A stretch of DNA of 64,000 nt from Xylocopa sonorina. Its lineage: Eukaryota; Arthropoda; Insecta; Hymenoptera; Apidae. The notes beneath the pieces were generated by a model. That model did not search any database. It worked only from the letters and a program-made list of their open reading frames with translations, and was not told the DNA's origin. Made by a program: the position numbers and the translations under genes. This document shows positions 1-10,633 of the stretch, one piece after another (position 1 is the stretch's first letter; each line of letters starts with the position of its first letter). Location of the stretch: NCBI RefSeq assembly GCF_050948175.1, contig NW_027490390.1, positions 62,001 to 126,000 on the forward strand, read 5' to 3'.

Positions 1-536
1 CCCTCACTGAAACTGATGCAGTCAGACGATTTATAGAGTCGACAAATGTTAAACACGTACAAAGTTTACTTGGACTCATCGGGTATTTTCGTAAATTTAT
101 CCGTGAATACCCTGTAATTGCGCGACCTTTGCCTAACCTTCTGCAAGCGAATGCTAAATTCTGTTCTGGAGCGACTTAAATGGAAGCATTCATACGACTT
201 ATACCTTTATTGAGTGAGAAACCAATGTTGAATTTGGTTCAAGTAGAAGTAGAGATGGAGTTGCATACAGATGCTTCTGTGTTAGGGTACGGAGCGATTT
301 TATTTCAAAGAAATAACGAAGATAAATCTTTTCACCCTGTATATTATTTTCTAGTGGTAAGACAACTTCTACTGCATCTAAATACAGTAGCTATGAGTTC
401 GAAGTTTCAGCAATGGTAAAAGCGTTGAAGAAATTAGGACTTCATTTATTAGGAATTTCGTTTGTTATTGTTTTTGATTGCCGAGCTATTACTCTTACAA
501 TAAATAAGAAAGATCTTTGTTCGTCCAGAGAAGCAC
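1..536 (+). pseudogene. Gypsy pol: RT thumb/connection and RNase H remnant
   Basis: The first 176 bases encode the segment after the RT palm (VKHVQSLLGLIGYFRKFI, like the usual 'FLGLxxYYRxFI'), then a stop just before 180. The frame from 180 to 419 carries HTDASVLGYGAILFQ, the first catalytic block of retroelement RNase H, followed by YYF. A frame change then leads to LTINKKDLC near 500. Compared with the copy at 14778-22289, about 65 bases between this point and VDALSR (about 550) are missing. RNase H would remove RNA from the RNA:DNA hybrid during reverse transcription; the stops and the deletion mean this copy cannot. Confidence 0.9.
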
Positions 537-1876
537 ATGATTCAGGTTGATGCGCTTAGTAGAAAACCTCCTCCTACGAATTTCTTAATCGATGAATCTG
601 ATGCAAGACTTACGGATCGTTTGCGGAAAGCACAGAAAGAAGATGAGACTGTAATGAAACTTCGAGATTTAGTACTTCAAAACAAGACGAATGATTATGT
701 TCTGCGGGAAAATTTACTGTACAGAGAGTCTGCAGGTGGTATTCAACTAGTAGCACCATGTCGGATGCAGATATAAGAAATAGGGCGAGCTCATGAGTGA
801 ACATTTTTCTGTGGTCAAGACTGAAGCTATCGTACGTAAAGATTATTGGACTCCAAATCTTCGGCAGCAAGTTGAAATGGTGGTAAGAAAATGTGTTGCA
901 TGCATTTTAACCGAAAGATGCAGGGGTCGCAGGAGTATCATTTCAATCCGATTGAAAATGGGAGTATTCCTTTTGATACATTTCATATCGATCATCTTAG
1001 ACCGTTACCATCAACAAATAAATCGTATCAGTACATATTTGAAGTGGTAAATGCTTTTACAAAATTTACGTGGCTTTATGCTACAAAATCTACTACTACA
1101 GATGAAGTTTTGACACGCCTGAAGAAGCAAGCGACTATTTTCTGTAATCTGCGTCGAATAATTTCTGATAGGGGAACGGCTTTCACAGCAAAGGATTTCA
1201 AGCAATATTCTCGAGAAGAAAATATAGAACATGATTCAACTGCAACTGGAAATCCTAGAGCTAATGGTCAAGTTGAACGTCGTAATAGAACATTCATACT
1301 GTTGTCAGCAAAATTAGCTACACCTAAGCACTGTGAATGATGTAAGTATTTAGAAGTAGATCAACAATGTTTGAAATCAACAATACATCGAAGTATTGGT
1401 ACGTCACCGTTTCATCTTCTCTTTGGGACACATCCTCGACTTAAAGGTTATCTTGACATCCGAGACATACTTGAAAAGGAATGGATCGCACCTTTTCAAG
1501 ATAAACGGGATGAAGTACGACTTCAAGCAAGTAAAAATATATCCAGGATCCAATAAGAGAATAGGCGAACTTTTAACAAATGTAGACGAAAAGCTAGAAT
1601 TTATCGTGAAGGAGATCTAGTAGGAATTAAACGTATGCAACAGAGTTCTGGTCCAAATATACCTCACAAATATTTTGAACCGTATGAAGTTGCACGAGTT
1701 TTACGCAATCAACGATTTGTAGTTTGAAAGGTAGGGGAAGGAGAAGGACCCCTATAAACATCGACGTCAGCAGATTCTATGAAATTGTGGATCGAAGAAA
1801 TCTATGATATTTATCTGAAATCGAAGACGACATGAATGAAGACATTCGGAACGATTATTCATGCAGGACGGCCGAG
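537..1876 (+). pseudogene. Gypsy pol: integrase remnant
   Basis: Integrase inserts the cDNA into host DNA. The H2C2 zinc-binding domain is visible around 780-915, in more than one frame (HFSVVKTEAIVRKDYW, then CVACIL). The catalytic core follows at 891-1340 with the expected D,D,E residues in FHIDHLRPLP, IISDRGTAFT and NGQVERRNR. A stop near 1338 and a frame change lead to LFGTHPRLKGYL, and a C-terminal GPY/F-like block lies at about 1650-1720 (KYFEPYEVARVLRNQRFVV) before another stop. The catalytic residues survive, but at least four frame breaks make it a pseudogene. Confidence 0.9.
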
Positions 1877-2123
1877 TGAAGAATAACGAAATTATCTTAA
1901 TTTAAAAGCTAATCAATAATTCAAGTTTTAAATATTAGGTGCGTGGAATATTAAAGAATGCGAGCGAGAGCGAATGTGCGGAATAAATGATATTTCGTGT
2001 GTATGTTTTAAAACGATGAAGCAGTTGTTTATTAGCACTCCTTGGAGTAATATATCAGTTGAAAGGAACTATTTAATGATTTACAAAACCTTGTAATTGT
2101 CTTTAATTAATGAGTTTCCTACA
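1877..2123 (+). repeat. 3' LTR of Gypsy copy 1
   Basis: Starts TGAAGAATAACG and ends TTTCCTACA, the TG...CA form of an LTR. It aligns over its whole length with the reverse complement of 22038-22289, the 5' LTR of the second copy. It is followed by ATAT and then by satellite A starting GCATAG. Confidence 0.88.
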
Positions 2124-3527
2124 ATATGCATAGGAGATTACAGGTTACTTAATTCGATACGTACAAATAAAATGCACAGTCGCATTGCATGGATTAGAAC
2201 TCCATTGTTTTGACAAGTAGACACTGTGAAACGCCACCCTGTTGCATGGAAATGTAGAATTCACAACCTTCTGAAGTGTAGAAGCAGATAAGCATAGTGT
2301 TATGCATGAAAGATTACACCAACCTTATTTTGATACGTTGAAATGAGATGCGCTAATGCATTGCATGGTGCACTCCAGATCTACTTCTTTGACACGCAGA
2401 CACTATGAAGTGCCATCCTGCTGGATGGAAATGTAGCATTCACAATCTGCTGATGTGTTGAAGCAGATGAACATAATGCTATTCATAGAAGATTACAGCT
2501 AACATACTTTGAAACGCTAAACAAGATAAGCCATCGCAATGCATGCATCATTAGTACAGTAGTACTGACGCGCAGACAATGTGAAGCACCATACCGTTGC
2601 ATGAAACTATAGAACTCACATTATTGAAGATTGTAGAAGCAGATAAGTACATTGAAACGTTGATATGAGCTGCGACATCGCATTGCATGGAGCATTAAGA
2701 CTCTCCTCATTTGACACGCAGACACTGTGAAGCGCCATTCCGTTGCATCGAATCGTAGAATTCACTTTCTTTTAAAGTGTAAAAGCAGATGTGCATAATT
2801 CTATAGATTGCAGTTTACTTTGATTGAAACGTTGGAATGAGATTTGCCCCAGTATTGAATGGGGTATTAGAACTTCGTTGCTTTGACACGTAGACATTAT
2901 GAAGCTCCTTCCTGTTGCATGGAACTGTAGAACTTACACTCTTTTAGAGTAGAAGCAGCCGGCATAATGCCATGCATAGTAGATTACAGATTACTTACTT
3001 CTATACGTTGAAATGAGATGCGCTATCGCATGGCATGGGGCATTAAAACCCTACTTCTTTGATACACAGACACTATGCAGACGGACCCCGTTGCATTGAA
3101 CTATACAATTCACATTCTTGTGAAGTGTACACGCAGACAAGTATAATGCTATTCACAGAAGGTTACAGCTTACAAGGTTTGTAATGTTGAAACGGAATGG
3201 CCCATTGCATGGCATGTAGCATTAGAGCTCTATTGTTACGACACGCAGACAATGCGATGCGTAATCCTGTTTCAAGAAACTGCAGAATTCACATATCTTT
3301 GAAGTGTAAAAGCTGACAAGCGTAATCCTATGCATAGAATGTTTCAGCTTACTTACTTGGAAACATTGATGTGAGATTCGCCACTGCATGTCATGGAGCA
3401 TTAGGATCCTGTTGTTCCAACAGGCAGACTGTACGAAGGGCTATCTTGTTGCATGGACATATAGAATTAACGTTCTTTTGAAGTGTAGTGGCAGATAATT
3501 ATAATGCTATACATAACAGCTTACTGC
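2124..3527. repeat. Satellite A array, forward orientation
   Basis: About eight diverged tandem monomers of about 179 bp. Recurrent blocks are GCATAATGCTATGCATAGAA, ATGAGATGCGCCATCGCATT, GCATTAGAACTC, TTGACACGCAGACACTATGA and TTCACATTCTTTTGAAGTG. Each block returns roughly every 175-190 bases. No coding capacity is seen. Confidence 0.93.
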
Positions 3528-3848
3528 TGTTGCATTATTTCAAATGTCAACGGAGAAACAAAAATGAATCTTGAGTTAGGAAATAGAATCCAGTATATAA
3601 ACTGTGAAATAGTTCTGTCGGTTCGAGTAGAGTTCACGACTGTTTATACCTAGTGGCCTGAAAGGAAAACACGTGCAGACTTTGCGTCGTCTATTTCTTT
3701 AGGAGGGAGAATGCTATATTTCCTATGCGGTGTTCTCACAATTATTAGAGCGTTTAAAACGTAAAGACGTACCTTCAAACCTTAAGAATAAAGTTACAGA
3801 CTATAAAGAACTTTGGACAGCTTTTCATTTATATTTACCTATAATTCA
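3528..3848 (+). repeat. Putative 5' LTR of the copia element
   Basis: Begins TGTTGCATTATTTC where satellite A stops and ends ATAATTCA just before the primer binding site. Contains CAGTATATAAACTG near 3590, a TATA-like core promoter. The 3' LTR is missing, so the limits rest on TG...CA ends and on position only. Confidence 0.6.
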
Positions 3849-3850
3849 AT

Positions 3851-3868
3851 AGGTTATGGGCACAGTTT
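3851..3868 (+). other. Copia-type primer binding site
   Basis: AGGTTATGGGCACAG closely resembles the primer binding site of Drosophila copia, which pairs with an internal stretch of initiator tRNA-Met. It lies three bases past the predicted LTR end, as expected. The family resemblance is from general knowledge; no alignment was run. Confidence 0.6.
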
Positions 3869-4020
3869 ACGTATTTTAATAGTATTGACACTTTAGTAGA
3901 TATTCTTTTTAGTGATAACTTTTGTGTACGTGATTATGTGATTATAAGTGTAATATCAGAAGTATATATAAGTGTTTAAACTATTAAAGGAACATTGTTA
4001 GCGAATATAAACCTTTCCTT

Positions 4021-4740
4021 ATGAAAAAAAAGAGAAATATGGAAAGTACAAAAACCAAGAGGAACATTAAACAATTTGATGGTGATCGCTACAGTACGTT
4101 GCAATTAAGAATTGGTGCACTGTTAAGCGAATTGGATAATTATTGATGAACCCATTCCAGTAAAAATAACTGAAAATTGGAGGAGAGCAGAGAGGATGCT
4201 GAATATTTAGCAGATTCCATTTTGAGCTTCGCAAATAATGCGAAAACTGCTGCTGAAGTTTTGCAGAAATTGGATGGCATATATGAAAGGGATAATTTAG
4301 CAACGCAATTGGCTGTTAGAAAAAAACTATTAAGTTTAAAACTACAGGGAGAGCAGCCCTTGATCAAACATTTTACACCACTCAACGACATAATCACGGA
4401 ACTTTTAGTAGCGTATGTAAAATTAGAAGAAACGGATAAAGCTTTTCATTTACTACTAATCCTTCCAACGTGCTATGGCGAGTAATTACGGCAATAGAAC
4501 ATTTCCCGAGGACAATCTAACATTAGCATTTGTAGAAACTGGTTTATTGGTCCATGAAGTAAAATTACGAACAGGCTGCTCGATAAGCGCGAAAGTATTA
4601 CATACTGAGAAGATACATACAGATAGAGATAATTTAAATGGCCAAAGAAACGATAAATATAAAATGCCATGATAGTGGGCGAAAGGGCATAAAATAAAAG
4701 AATGTTGCTAATTATAAAAGAACGGTCCAGCCCGCGGAAA
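4021..4740 (+). pseudogene. Copia gag remnant
   Basis: Gag forms the particle that packages retrotransposon RNA. Translation from about 4021 gives FDGDRYSTLQLRI, then two stops at about 4144. A frame at 4177-4485 gives KTAAEVLQKLDGIYERDNLA followed by TQLAVRKKLLSLKLQGE, a characteristic copia gag (UBN2-type) sequence. A third frame (4475-4672) continues it with DNLTLAFVETGLLVHEVKL. The usual CCHC knuckle region is damaged. The frame changes at least three times, so it is inactive. Confidence 0.85.
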
Positions 4741-4971
4741 AGAGAAAGGTGATCGCCCAAGCAGCTCAAGTAACAGAAGAATTGGATATTGCAAAGATTT
4801 GGTCATCCTCGTTTGCCTTTAAGACGGGGTACAATGAAAATGGGGAAGACGATAAAAACAAATTAAAGTTTCTGTTGGATTCCGGAGCGTCGGATCACAT
4901 TGTCAAATGTGATAATGTCTTTTCGACATTCGAGAAGTTGAGTCTACCCTTGAAGATTTCGGTGGCAGAAA
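4741..4971 (+). pseudogene. Copia protease remnant, truncated
   Basis: Encodes FLLDSGASDHIVKCDNVFS; the active-site aspartate of the DSG motif is at about 4878. This is the aspartic protease that processes the copia polyprotein. The protein ends at KLSLPLKISVA, where copia homology stops and satellite A begins. The frame stays open to 5111 only by running into satellite sequence. Confidence 0.87.
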
Positions 4972-5490
4972 GGTGCTGTCCGATAGAGGGATGCAAGAAT
5001 CCTCCATGCATAGAATTATGCTTATCTGCTTCTACAGTTCAAAAGAATGTGAATTCTACAGTTCCATGCAACAAGAAGGTAGATCGCAGTGTCTGCGTGT
5101 CGAAGCATTAGAGTTTACTACTCCACACAATGCGATAGCACTTTTCATTTCAACGTTACAAAGTAAGTGAGCTGTAATCTTCTACGCATAGCATTATGTT
5201 TATTTGCATCTACACTTCAGAAGAATCTGAATTCTACAGACATATGCATCGGGACGGCGTTTCATAGTGTCTTCGTGTAAAAACAATGGAGTTCCAATAC
5301 TGTATGCGGTGCGGTGCAGTATCTCATTTCAACGTTCGAAAGCAAGAATGTTGTAATGTTCTATGTATCGCATTACCCTTACCTATTTCTACACTTCAAA
5401 CGAATGTAAATTCGACTGATCCTTGCACCGGGCTGGGGATTCTTATTGTCTGCTTGTCAAAGCTGTTGTGATATAATTCTCCGCATTGTA
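4972..5490. repeat. Satellite A array, reverse orientation
   Basis: About three monomers in the orientation opposite to 2124-3527, seen from TGTCTGCGTGTCGAAGC, CAATGCGATAGC and GCATAGCATTATG blocks. Small ORFs here (4973-5170, 5286-5471) are satellite read-throughs. Confidence 0.9.
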
Positions 5491-6843
5491 AACAAACTTT
5501 CAATACTTAAAACATAACAAATCAATATTATAAACCTAACATAATTATTTAATCTTTTTATGTAATTTTTCAATACATGTTGGGTAGAGTTTCGGTTGGT
5601 CCTTACATCGGTTACAACAGGTTTTTACTTTTATCGCCTTATTTGCGGCATACTGCCTACCATTTATTCTAGACATCCGTTTATAATATTCTTTACATCC
5701 CTATCTCGTTTTTCTCGCGCGTCCTTGGAACCACCGCAGAAAATGTGTACGTTTCTTAGGCACTGCTTAAGTTTCAGATGACGTTTGTTCACCGTGATGA
5801 TCCACTGTATTGAAGAGATAATCGATAACTTTTTCGCGGAAGTTTAATATTTTCATACCTTTAGTACTCCATTTTCTATATATATAACAGGCATTGACGA
5901 GAGAAGCCCCGCATACTAATTCGATAACTATTTTTCTATACCACTTTACTGTTCTGCGTAATCAACTGTGATAGGAAGACATCTGGTCAGACGATCAAAC
6001 CCCTTCTTAGCTTTATTATAAAGGAACACAATGTCCGGCTTTAACTTATTGTTACTACCCTGGACAGTAACACATCTGTGGTTTTCAGAAGTGGCTAGTA
6101 TGCATACCGGCCTCTTATCCGTCCACTTTAAAAATTTAAAGCCGCTCCGATTTTGAAAATACATAAAGCCACACCGTTGCTGTTTTCGTATGGCATGCAG
6201 CTGGGGAAATTTTTTATTAATTTTTACTGTACCACAAATAAATGTTCCCTTTTGCAGAAGTTCCTCGGCCAATGGGACACTATTGTCAAAACTATCTGCG
6301 TATAATATGCGGCTTCCAAATAATAATTCAACTTCCAACGTCATAACAACAGCATGCGCATGTGCTTTAATTATTATGGTTGCATTTTTTCCGACGAAAA
6401 TAAGAATGTTGTGACTGTATCCTTCCGGAAGGCACAGTTTACAAAGTCTTATACCATATTTATGCCGCTTTCTTGGGATATATTGGCAAGAACTGAGGCG
6501 TCCTCGACACGAAACCATGGTTTCGTCGATTACAATATTTTTACAAGTCTTAACAGTAATTTTGAAAGTGTCGACAATTTCGTTAACAGTATTTCTAAGT
6601 TTATTTAAACGGTCCTCAGTCCAAGCCGTGAAAATGTAGGATAAGTGTAAATATCTATGTATCGATGTAAACCGGTCGCGCTTTTCATATCCACGCTTGT
6701 ATACATATCCTTTTTTTGAGTTCAATATAATCTAATTTCTAGCAGTGGCGCTACAACCAATATAAGCAGGACACCAATAAAAATGTTCACTTCGTTTTCT
6801 GTCATTGGCTGCCAGGCCAGTTGGTGTCTAGAAGAAAAGAAAA
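5491..6843 (-). pseudogene. piggyBac-type transposase, central and C-terminal part
   Basis: Read on the minus strand. Near 6840-6730 a frame encodes WQPMTENEVNIFIGVLLI, the start of the piggyBac DDE domain. After a frameshift near 6725 the long frame 6725-5946 follows. It carries the three catalytic Asp blocks: IVIDETMVSCRGRL, LYADSFDNSVPLAEEL (usually DNYYTS) and KKGFDRLTRC (usually GVDxLDQ). After a stop, a further frame gives KWYRKIVIELVCGASLVNA, and near 5600 a Cys-rich tail (KTCCNRCKDQ...PTC). The N-terminus and the right terminal repeat are missing. Its N-terminal partner is probably the oppositely oriented piece at 7568-8205. Confidence 0.9.
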
Positions 6844-7567
6844 TTTTTAATTGTAGAAGCAAATAAGCATAATGCTATACATAGAGAATTACAAATTACT
6901 TACTCAGAACGTTGAAATGAGATGCGCCATCGCATTGCATGGAGCATTAGGACTCTACTGTATCGACACCGAGACACTGTGGAACGCCATCCAGTTGCTT
7001 GGAACTGTAGAATTCACATTTTTTAGAAATGTAGAAATAGATAAACAAAATGCTATGTATGGAGGATTGCAACTTACTTACTTTGAAACGTTGAAATGAG
7101 ATGCGCGACACCATTGAATGGAGCATTAGAACTCCGTTGCTTTGACTGGCAGACATTATGAAACTCGTCCCTGTTGCTTAGAACTGTACGATTCACTTTC
7201 TGTTGTAGTGCAAAAGCAGATGAGCATAATGCTATTCATAGAAGATTACAGCTCACTAACTTCGAATCGTTGAAATGAGGTGGGCCATTGGAATGCATGG
7301 TGTTTTTTAGAACACCATTGATTTGCCACGCAGAAACTATGAAGCGCAATCCAGGTGCAAGGAGCTCTAGCATTTACTTTCTCTTGAAATGTAGAAGCAG
7401 ATAAGCATAATGCCATGCATCGAAGTATACCGCTTAGTTACCTCGAAGCGATGAAATGCTATGTGCCATCGCATTAGTACTCTTCCGCTTTGACACGCAG
7501 ACACTATGAAGCTTCATTCCATTGCATGGAACTGTACAATTCACATTCTTTTGAAAACCTGAAGCTG
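6844..7567. repeat. Satellite A array, forward orientation
   Basis: About four monomers with GCATAATGCTATACATAGAG, GTTGAAATGAGATGCGCCAT and TTCACATT blocks. It starts at the piggyBac break (6843) and ends at the TTAA of the next piggyBac piece. Frames at 6872-7099 and 6947-7156 are satellite read-throughs. Confidence 0.92.
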
Positions 7568-8205
7568 TTAACACATTGACAGCCGTCCCCGCGATAACGC
7601 AGGTTTTTGAGTATGTCACTTGAGCGCCGGTCCCGTGAAAACGCGGGTTTCTGAGTCTGACGCTTGTGCGCTGATCCCACTATGATGTGCAATTTTTTTA
7701 CAGGTTTGAGTATCTTGTACATCGATTTGTATGTACTTGCCATGGTTATGCCGATCTTCATTTCTTATGCCCAAGACATAAAACTTATGCGATAATTTGG
7801 AAACAATCAAAGCAAGAATTATTCTAGAACATTGCATTTCATCTTCCGTTTCGTAGGCTTACGCTTCTAGTTTACCAGTATAACAAGGTTTATTATTTTG
7901 TAACTTTTTACCCACATAATATGAGTGATACTATTGATGAGTATATTGCTGACTCTCTATCGGATTATTCGGTACATTCAGAAGATTTTGATATAAAAGT
8001 CGAGGACTGTTATATTGATGTGGGTCCAAGAATAAGATCAACAGCCATTCCACTACAGCATTCAAGTGATTCCGATGATTCCAGTCATTGTGTAATGTTC
8101 ACAGGATTGTATAGTTACAGCGAAGAATGGTCAGATGTCGATAAAATTCCTACCACATCAGATTTTACAGGTGAGCCAAGTCCAAAAATTTTCCCTATTG
8201 ATAAG
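7568..8205 (+). mobile_element. piggyBac 5' end and N-terminal fragment
   Basis: TTAA at 7568-7571 is followed by CACATTGACAGCCG, a piggyBac-like terminus: TTAA is the obligatory piggyBac target. Two imperfect copies of a repeat of about 45 bp lie just inside (7580-7675), each with a small inverted repeat such as CCCGTGAAAACGCGGG. The transposase start follows at 7921. The element is cut at about 8205, where satellite A resumes. Orientation is opposite to the C-terminal piece at 5491-6843. Confidence 0.82.
7921..8205 (+). pseudogene. piggyBac transposase N-terminus, truncated
   Basis: Starts MSDTIDEYIADSLSDYSVHS and is rich in Asp, Glu and Ser, as piggyBac N-termini usually are. Near the end it has EEWSDVDKIPTTSDFTGEP, matching the Trp-containing linker that precedes the catalytic domain in this family. 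About 95 codons belong to the transposase. The frame then runs on to 8361 through satellite A and ends. No catalytic Asp is present. ATG 7921 is the first ATG of the open frame. Confidence 0.8.
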
Positions 8206-9060
8206 AAAAGCGTAAAAGGAATCTATTCTAATGTTGCATGCAACTGGATGGCGCTTCATAGTATTTGCGTTTCAAAGCAATGGAGCTTTATTCATTTCTG
8301 TGACGATTGTCATTTTAACGTTTCAATGGAAGTAGGTTCAAATTTCCTATGCATCGCATAAAACATATCTGCTTGTACGCTTTAAATGATAGTGAATCCT
8401 CCTGCTGAATGTAAAGAGCTATCGTTTCATAGTGTCTGCGTTTCAAAGCAATAGGGGTCTAATGCTTTATATATCGCAATGGTCGCGTTTAGCTTCAGCG
8501 TTTCGAAGTGAGTAGGGTACAATCTTCTAAGCATTCCAATATGCTTAACTCCGTTTACAATTCTAAAGGATGTGGCGTCTACAGGTCCACGCAGTGAGTA
8601 GGCGCTTCATTGTGCCTACGTGTTAGAGTAATAGAGTTATAATGCTCCATGCAATGCGATGGCGTTTCTCAGTTCAGCGTTTCAATGTATGTTAGTTCTA
8701 AGTTTCTATACATATCAATTTTGCTTACTAGGTACTTCATAACAATGTATGCAGTTCCTACAGATCCATGTAACTGTTGGCTCTTCTAACTGTCAAATTG
8801 ACATAATAATTGACTTCCAATGGTCCATACAGCTTTTTAGTTCTACGTTTCAAAGTAAGCGAGTTGTAGGTATCTACACAACGCAGTTACGTTTACCTGG
8901 TACTACGTTACAAAATGTGCAATATCTACAGTTCCGTATAACTATTCTGCACTTCTAAGTATCAGCTTGTCAAAGTAATTGACTTTCAATGCAATGCGAT
9001 GGCGCTTCTTAGTTCTACAATTCAAAGTTCTTCATCTGAACGTGTCTGTAGAAATAGCAC
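8206..9060. repeat. Satellite A array, reverse orientation
   Basis: About five monomers, increasingly diverged toward the right (8740-9060), where blocks such as GTCAAAGTAATTGAC replace the usual GTCAAAGCAATGGAG. The array ends in CACTTCATGATATTC and passes into satellite C. The ORF at 8749-8958 is a read-through. Confidence 0.88.
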
Positions 9061-10020
9061 TTCATGATATTCTAAGTGCATGTTTCAAGTTATTATATAT
9101 GTTTACTCTTATCGTGTATTTCAGTTGATTGTCAATAGATTACCATTACTAAATACCCTATTACATCCAAAATCCTAATTAATTTTACATTATTTTATGA
9201 TTTTTTAATAATAAATATTCCATATTAGTATATATATTTATTCTTATCATATATTTTAATTGATTGCTAATAGAATACCCTCTCTAAATAGTCCATTACA
9301 TCTAAAATTCCATCTAATTTCGTACTATTTCATGATATTTTAAATAAATATTTCAAATTGGTACAAATATTTGCAGACATTTATTTTAATTGTAAAAAGG
9401 ATTTCCCCTCGAAACGTTAAATTACAACTAAAATTGTGCCTCATTATATATAATTTCATGACGCTTTAAATAATTATTTCAAATTATTATATATGCTTCA
9501 ACTTAACATATGTTTTAGTTAATCCTAAATAGAATATCCTCTAAATACTCCATTGTATCTAAAATCTTATCTAATTTTGTATTATTTCTTTACATTTTAA
9601 ATATATATTTCAAATTAGTACATATATTTACACTTATCATATATGATAGTCGATTCTAAATAAAATATCCCCATTAAATATCCCATTAGATCTGCATTCC
9701 TACCTAATACTATATAATTTTACTATGTTTGAAGTAAATATTTCAAACCAATCTATATGCTTACACTTACCATGTATTTTAGTTAAATTCAAAGAGAATA
9801 TCCCCTCTAAATACTCTAATGCATCCATATTCCCATGTAATTTTATATCATTTTATGATGTGTTAAATAAGTATTTCAAATTAGTATATATGTTCACATT
9901 TATCATAAATTTTATTTAAGTGTATATATAATATCCCCTCTAAATGCTCCATTACACCTAAAGTCCTACCTAGTTTTGTATCATTCCATACTGTTTTAAT
10001 TAGTTACATCAAATTGGTAC
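9061..10020. repeat. Satellite C array, AT-rich, about 130-bp monomers
   Basis: About seven diverged AT-rich monomers. Recurring blocks are TTTCAAATTAGTATATAT, ACTTATCATATATTTTA, ATACTCCATTACATCTAAAA and TTTCATGATGTTTTAAAT, spaced at about 126-135 bases. No coding capacity is seen; the ORF at 9725-9919 is a read-through. Confidence 0.9.
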
Positions 10021-10580
10021 TGTGACGGGTTTTCCCGTTACAATCCGCAAGAAAGGGGGGAGATCGACACAATAATAAAGGGGTATACGGAAGTTTGATC
10101 CGGGGTACAGAATATCGGGGCACAAAATATCCACGTGGTATGACCGTCGATGAATTCGCTAACGCCAAATACAAAGCAGAGAATTTTCTATCCAGTGAGT
10201 ATTTCGTAACTGCGAGGCGGGGACTTTTTGGGCGCCAGCTACTCGAGGAGTAGCGAAAACTATTAGACCACGCAACCCGGGGAAATCCGGTGCGAGATAA
10301 CCCTCGAAATCTCGAAATACTCTATAGCTCGACTACTCCTAGCCGAGTGCGCAAATTAGGGTCGCGGGATACTGAACTCACGGCTTCTTTCTAGATTGCC
10401 TCGACGCGGTATTACAAAAGGGTATACGACACGCCGCGAATGACCGGGGATCACCACCCGTTATACAATACAAAATTACAATACGCAATATCGCAAATGC
10501 GGCAGGGAACAAAATGGGACGCGTTAGCGTATAAGGACTCACGTTCTCGCTTCCAGCAAGTCTGGATCTCGTTCAGTCCG

Positions 10581-10633
<53 letters not shown>

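Larger units (their letters stand above)
1..2123 (+). mobile_element. Ty3/Gypsy retrotransposon copy 1, 3' part, decayed
   Basis: The 3' part of a Ty3/Gypsy LTR retrotransposon. It enters the window inside pol and ends in a 3' LTR (1877-2123). Order of parts is RT thumb/connection, RNase H, integrase zinc finger, integrase core, integrase C-terminus, LTR, which is the Gypsy order. Several stops and frameshifts break the frame, so it is non-functional. It is the same family as the minus-strand element at 14778-22289: protein segments and LTR match closely. It lacks the piggyBac that interrupts that copy. Confidence 0.93.
3528..4971 (+). mobile_element. Ty1/copia retrotransposon, 5' part
   Basis: The 5' end of a copia-type element: putative LTR, copia-style primer binding site, gag and the start of the protease. 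It stops abruptly at about 4971 in the protease and passes directly into satellite A of the opposite orientation to the satellite on its left. Integrase, RT and RNase H are absent from the window. Confidence 0.85.

Noticed and set aside
7921..8361. A complete 146-residue acidic protein
   Set aside because: Only the first 95 or so codons are piggyBac N-terminus; the rest is satellite A in frame by chance.
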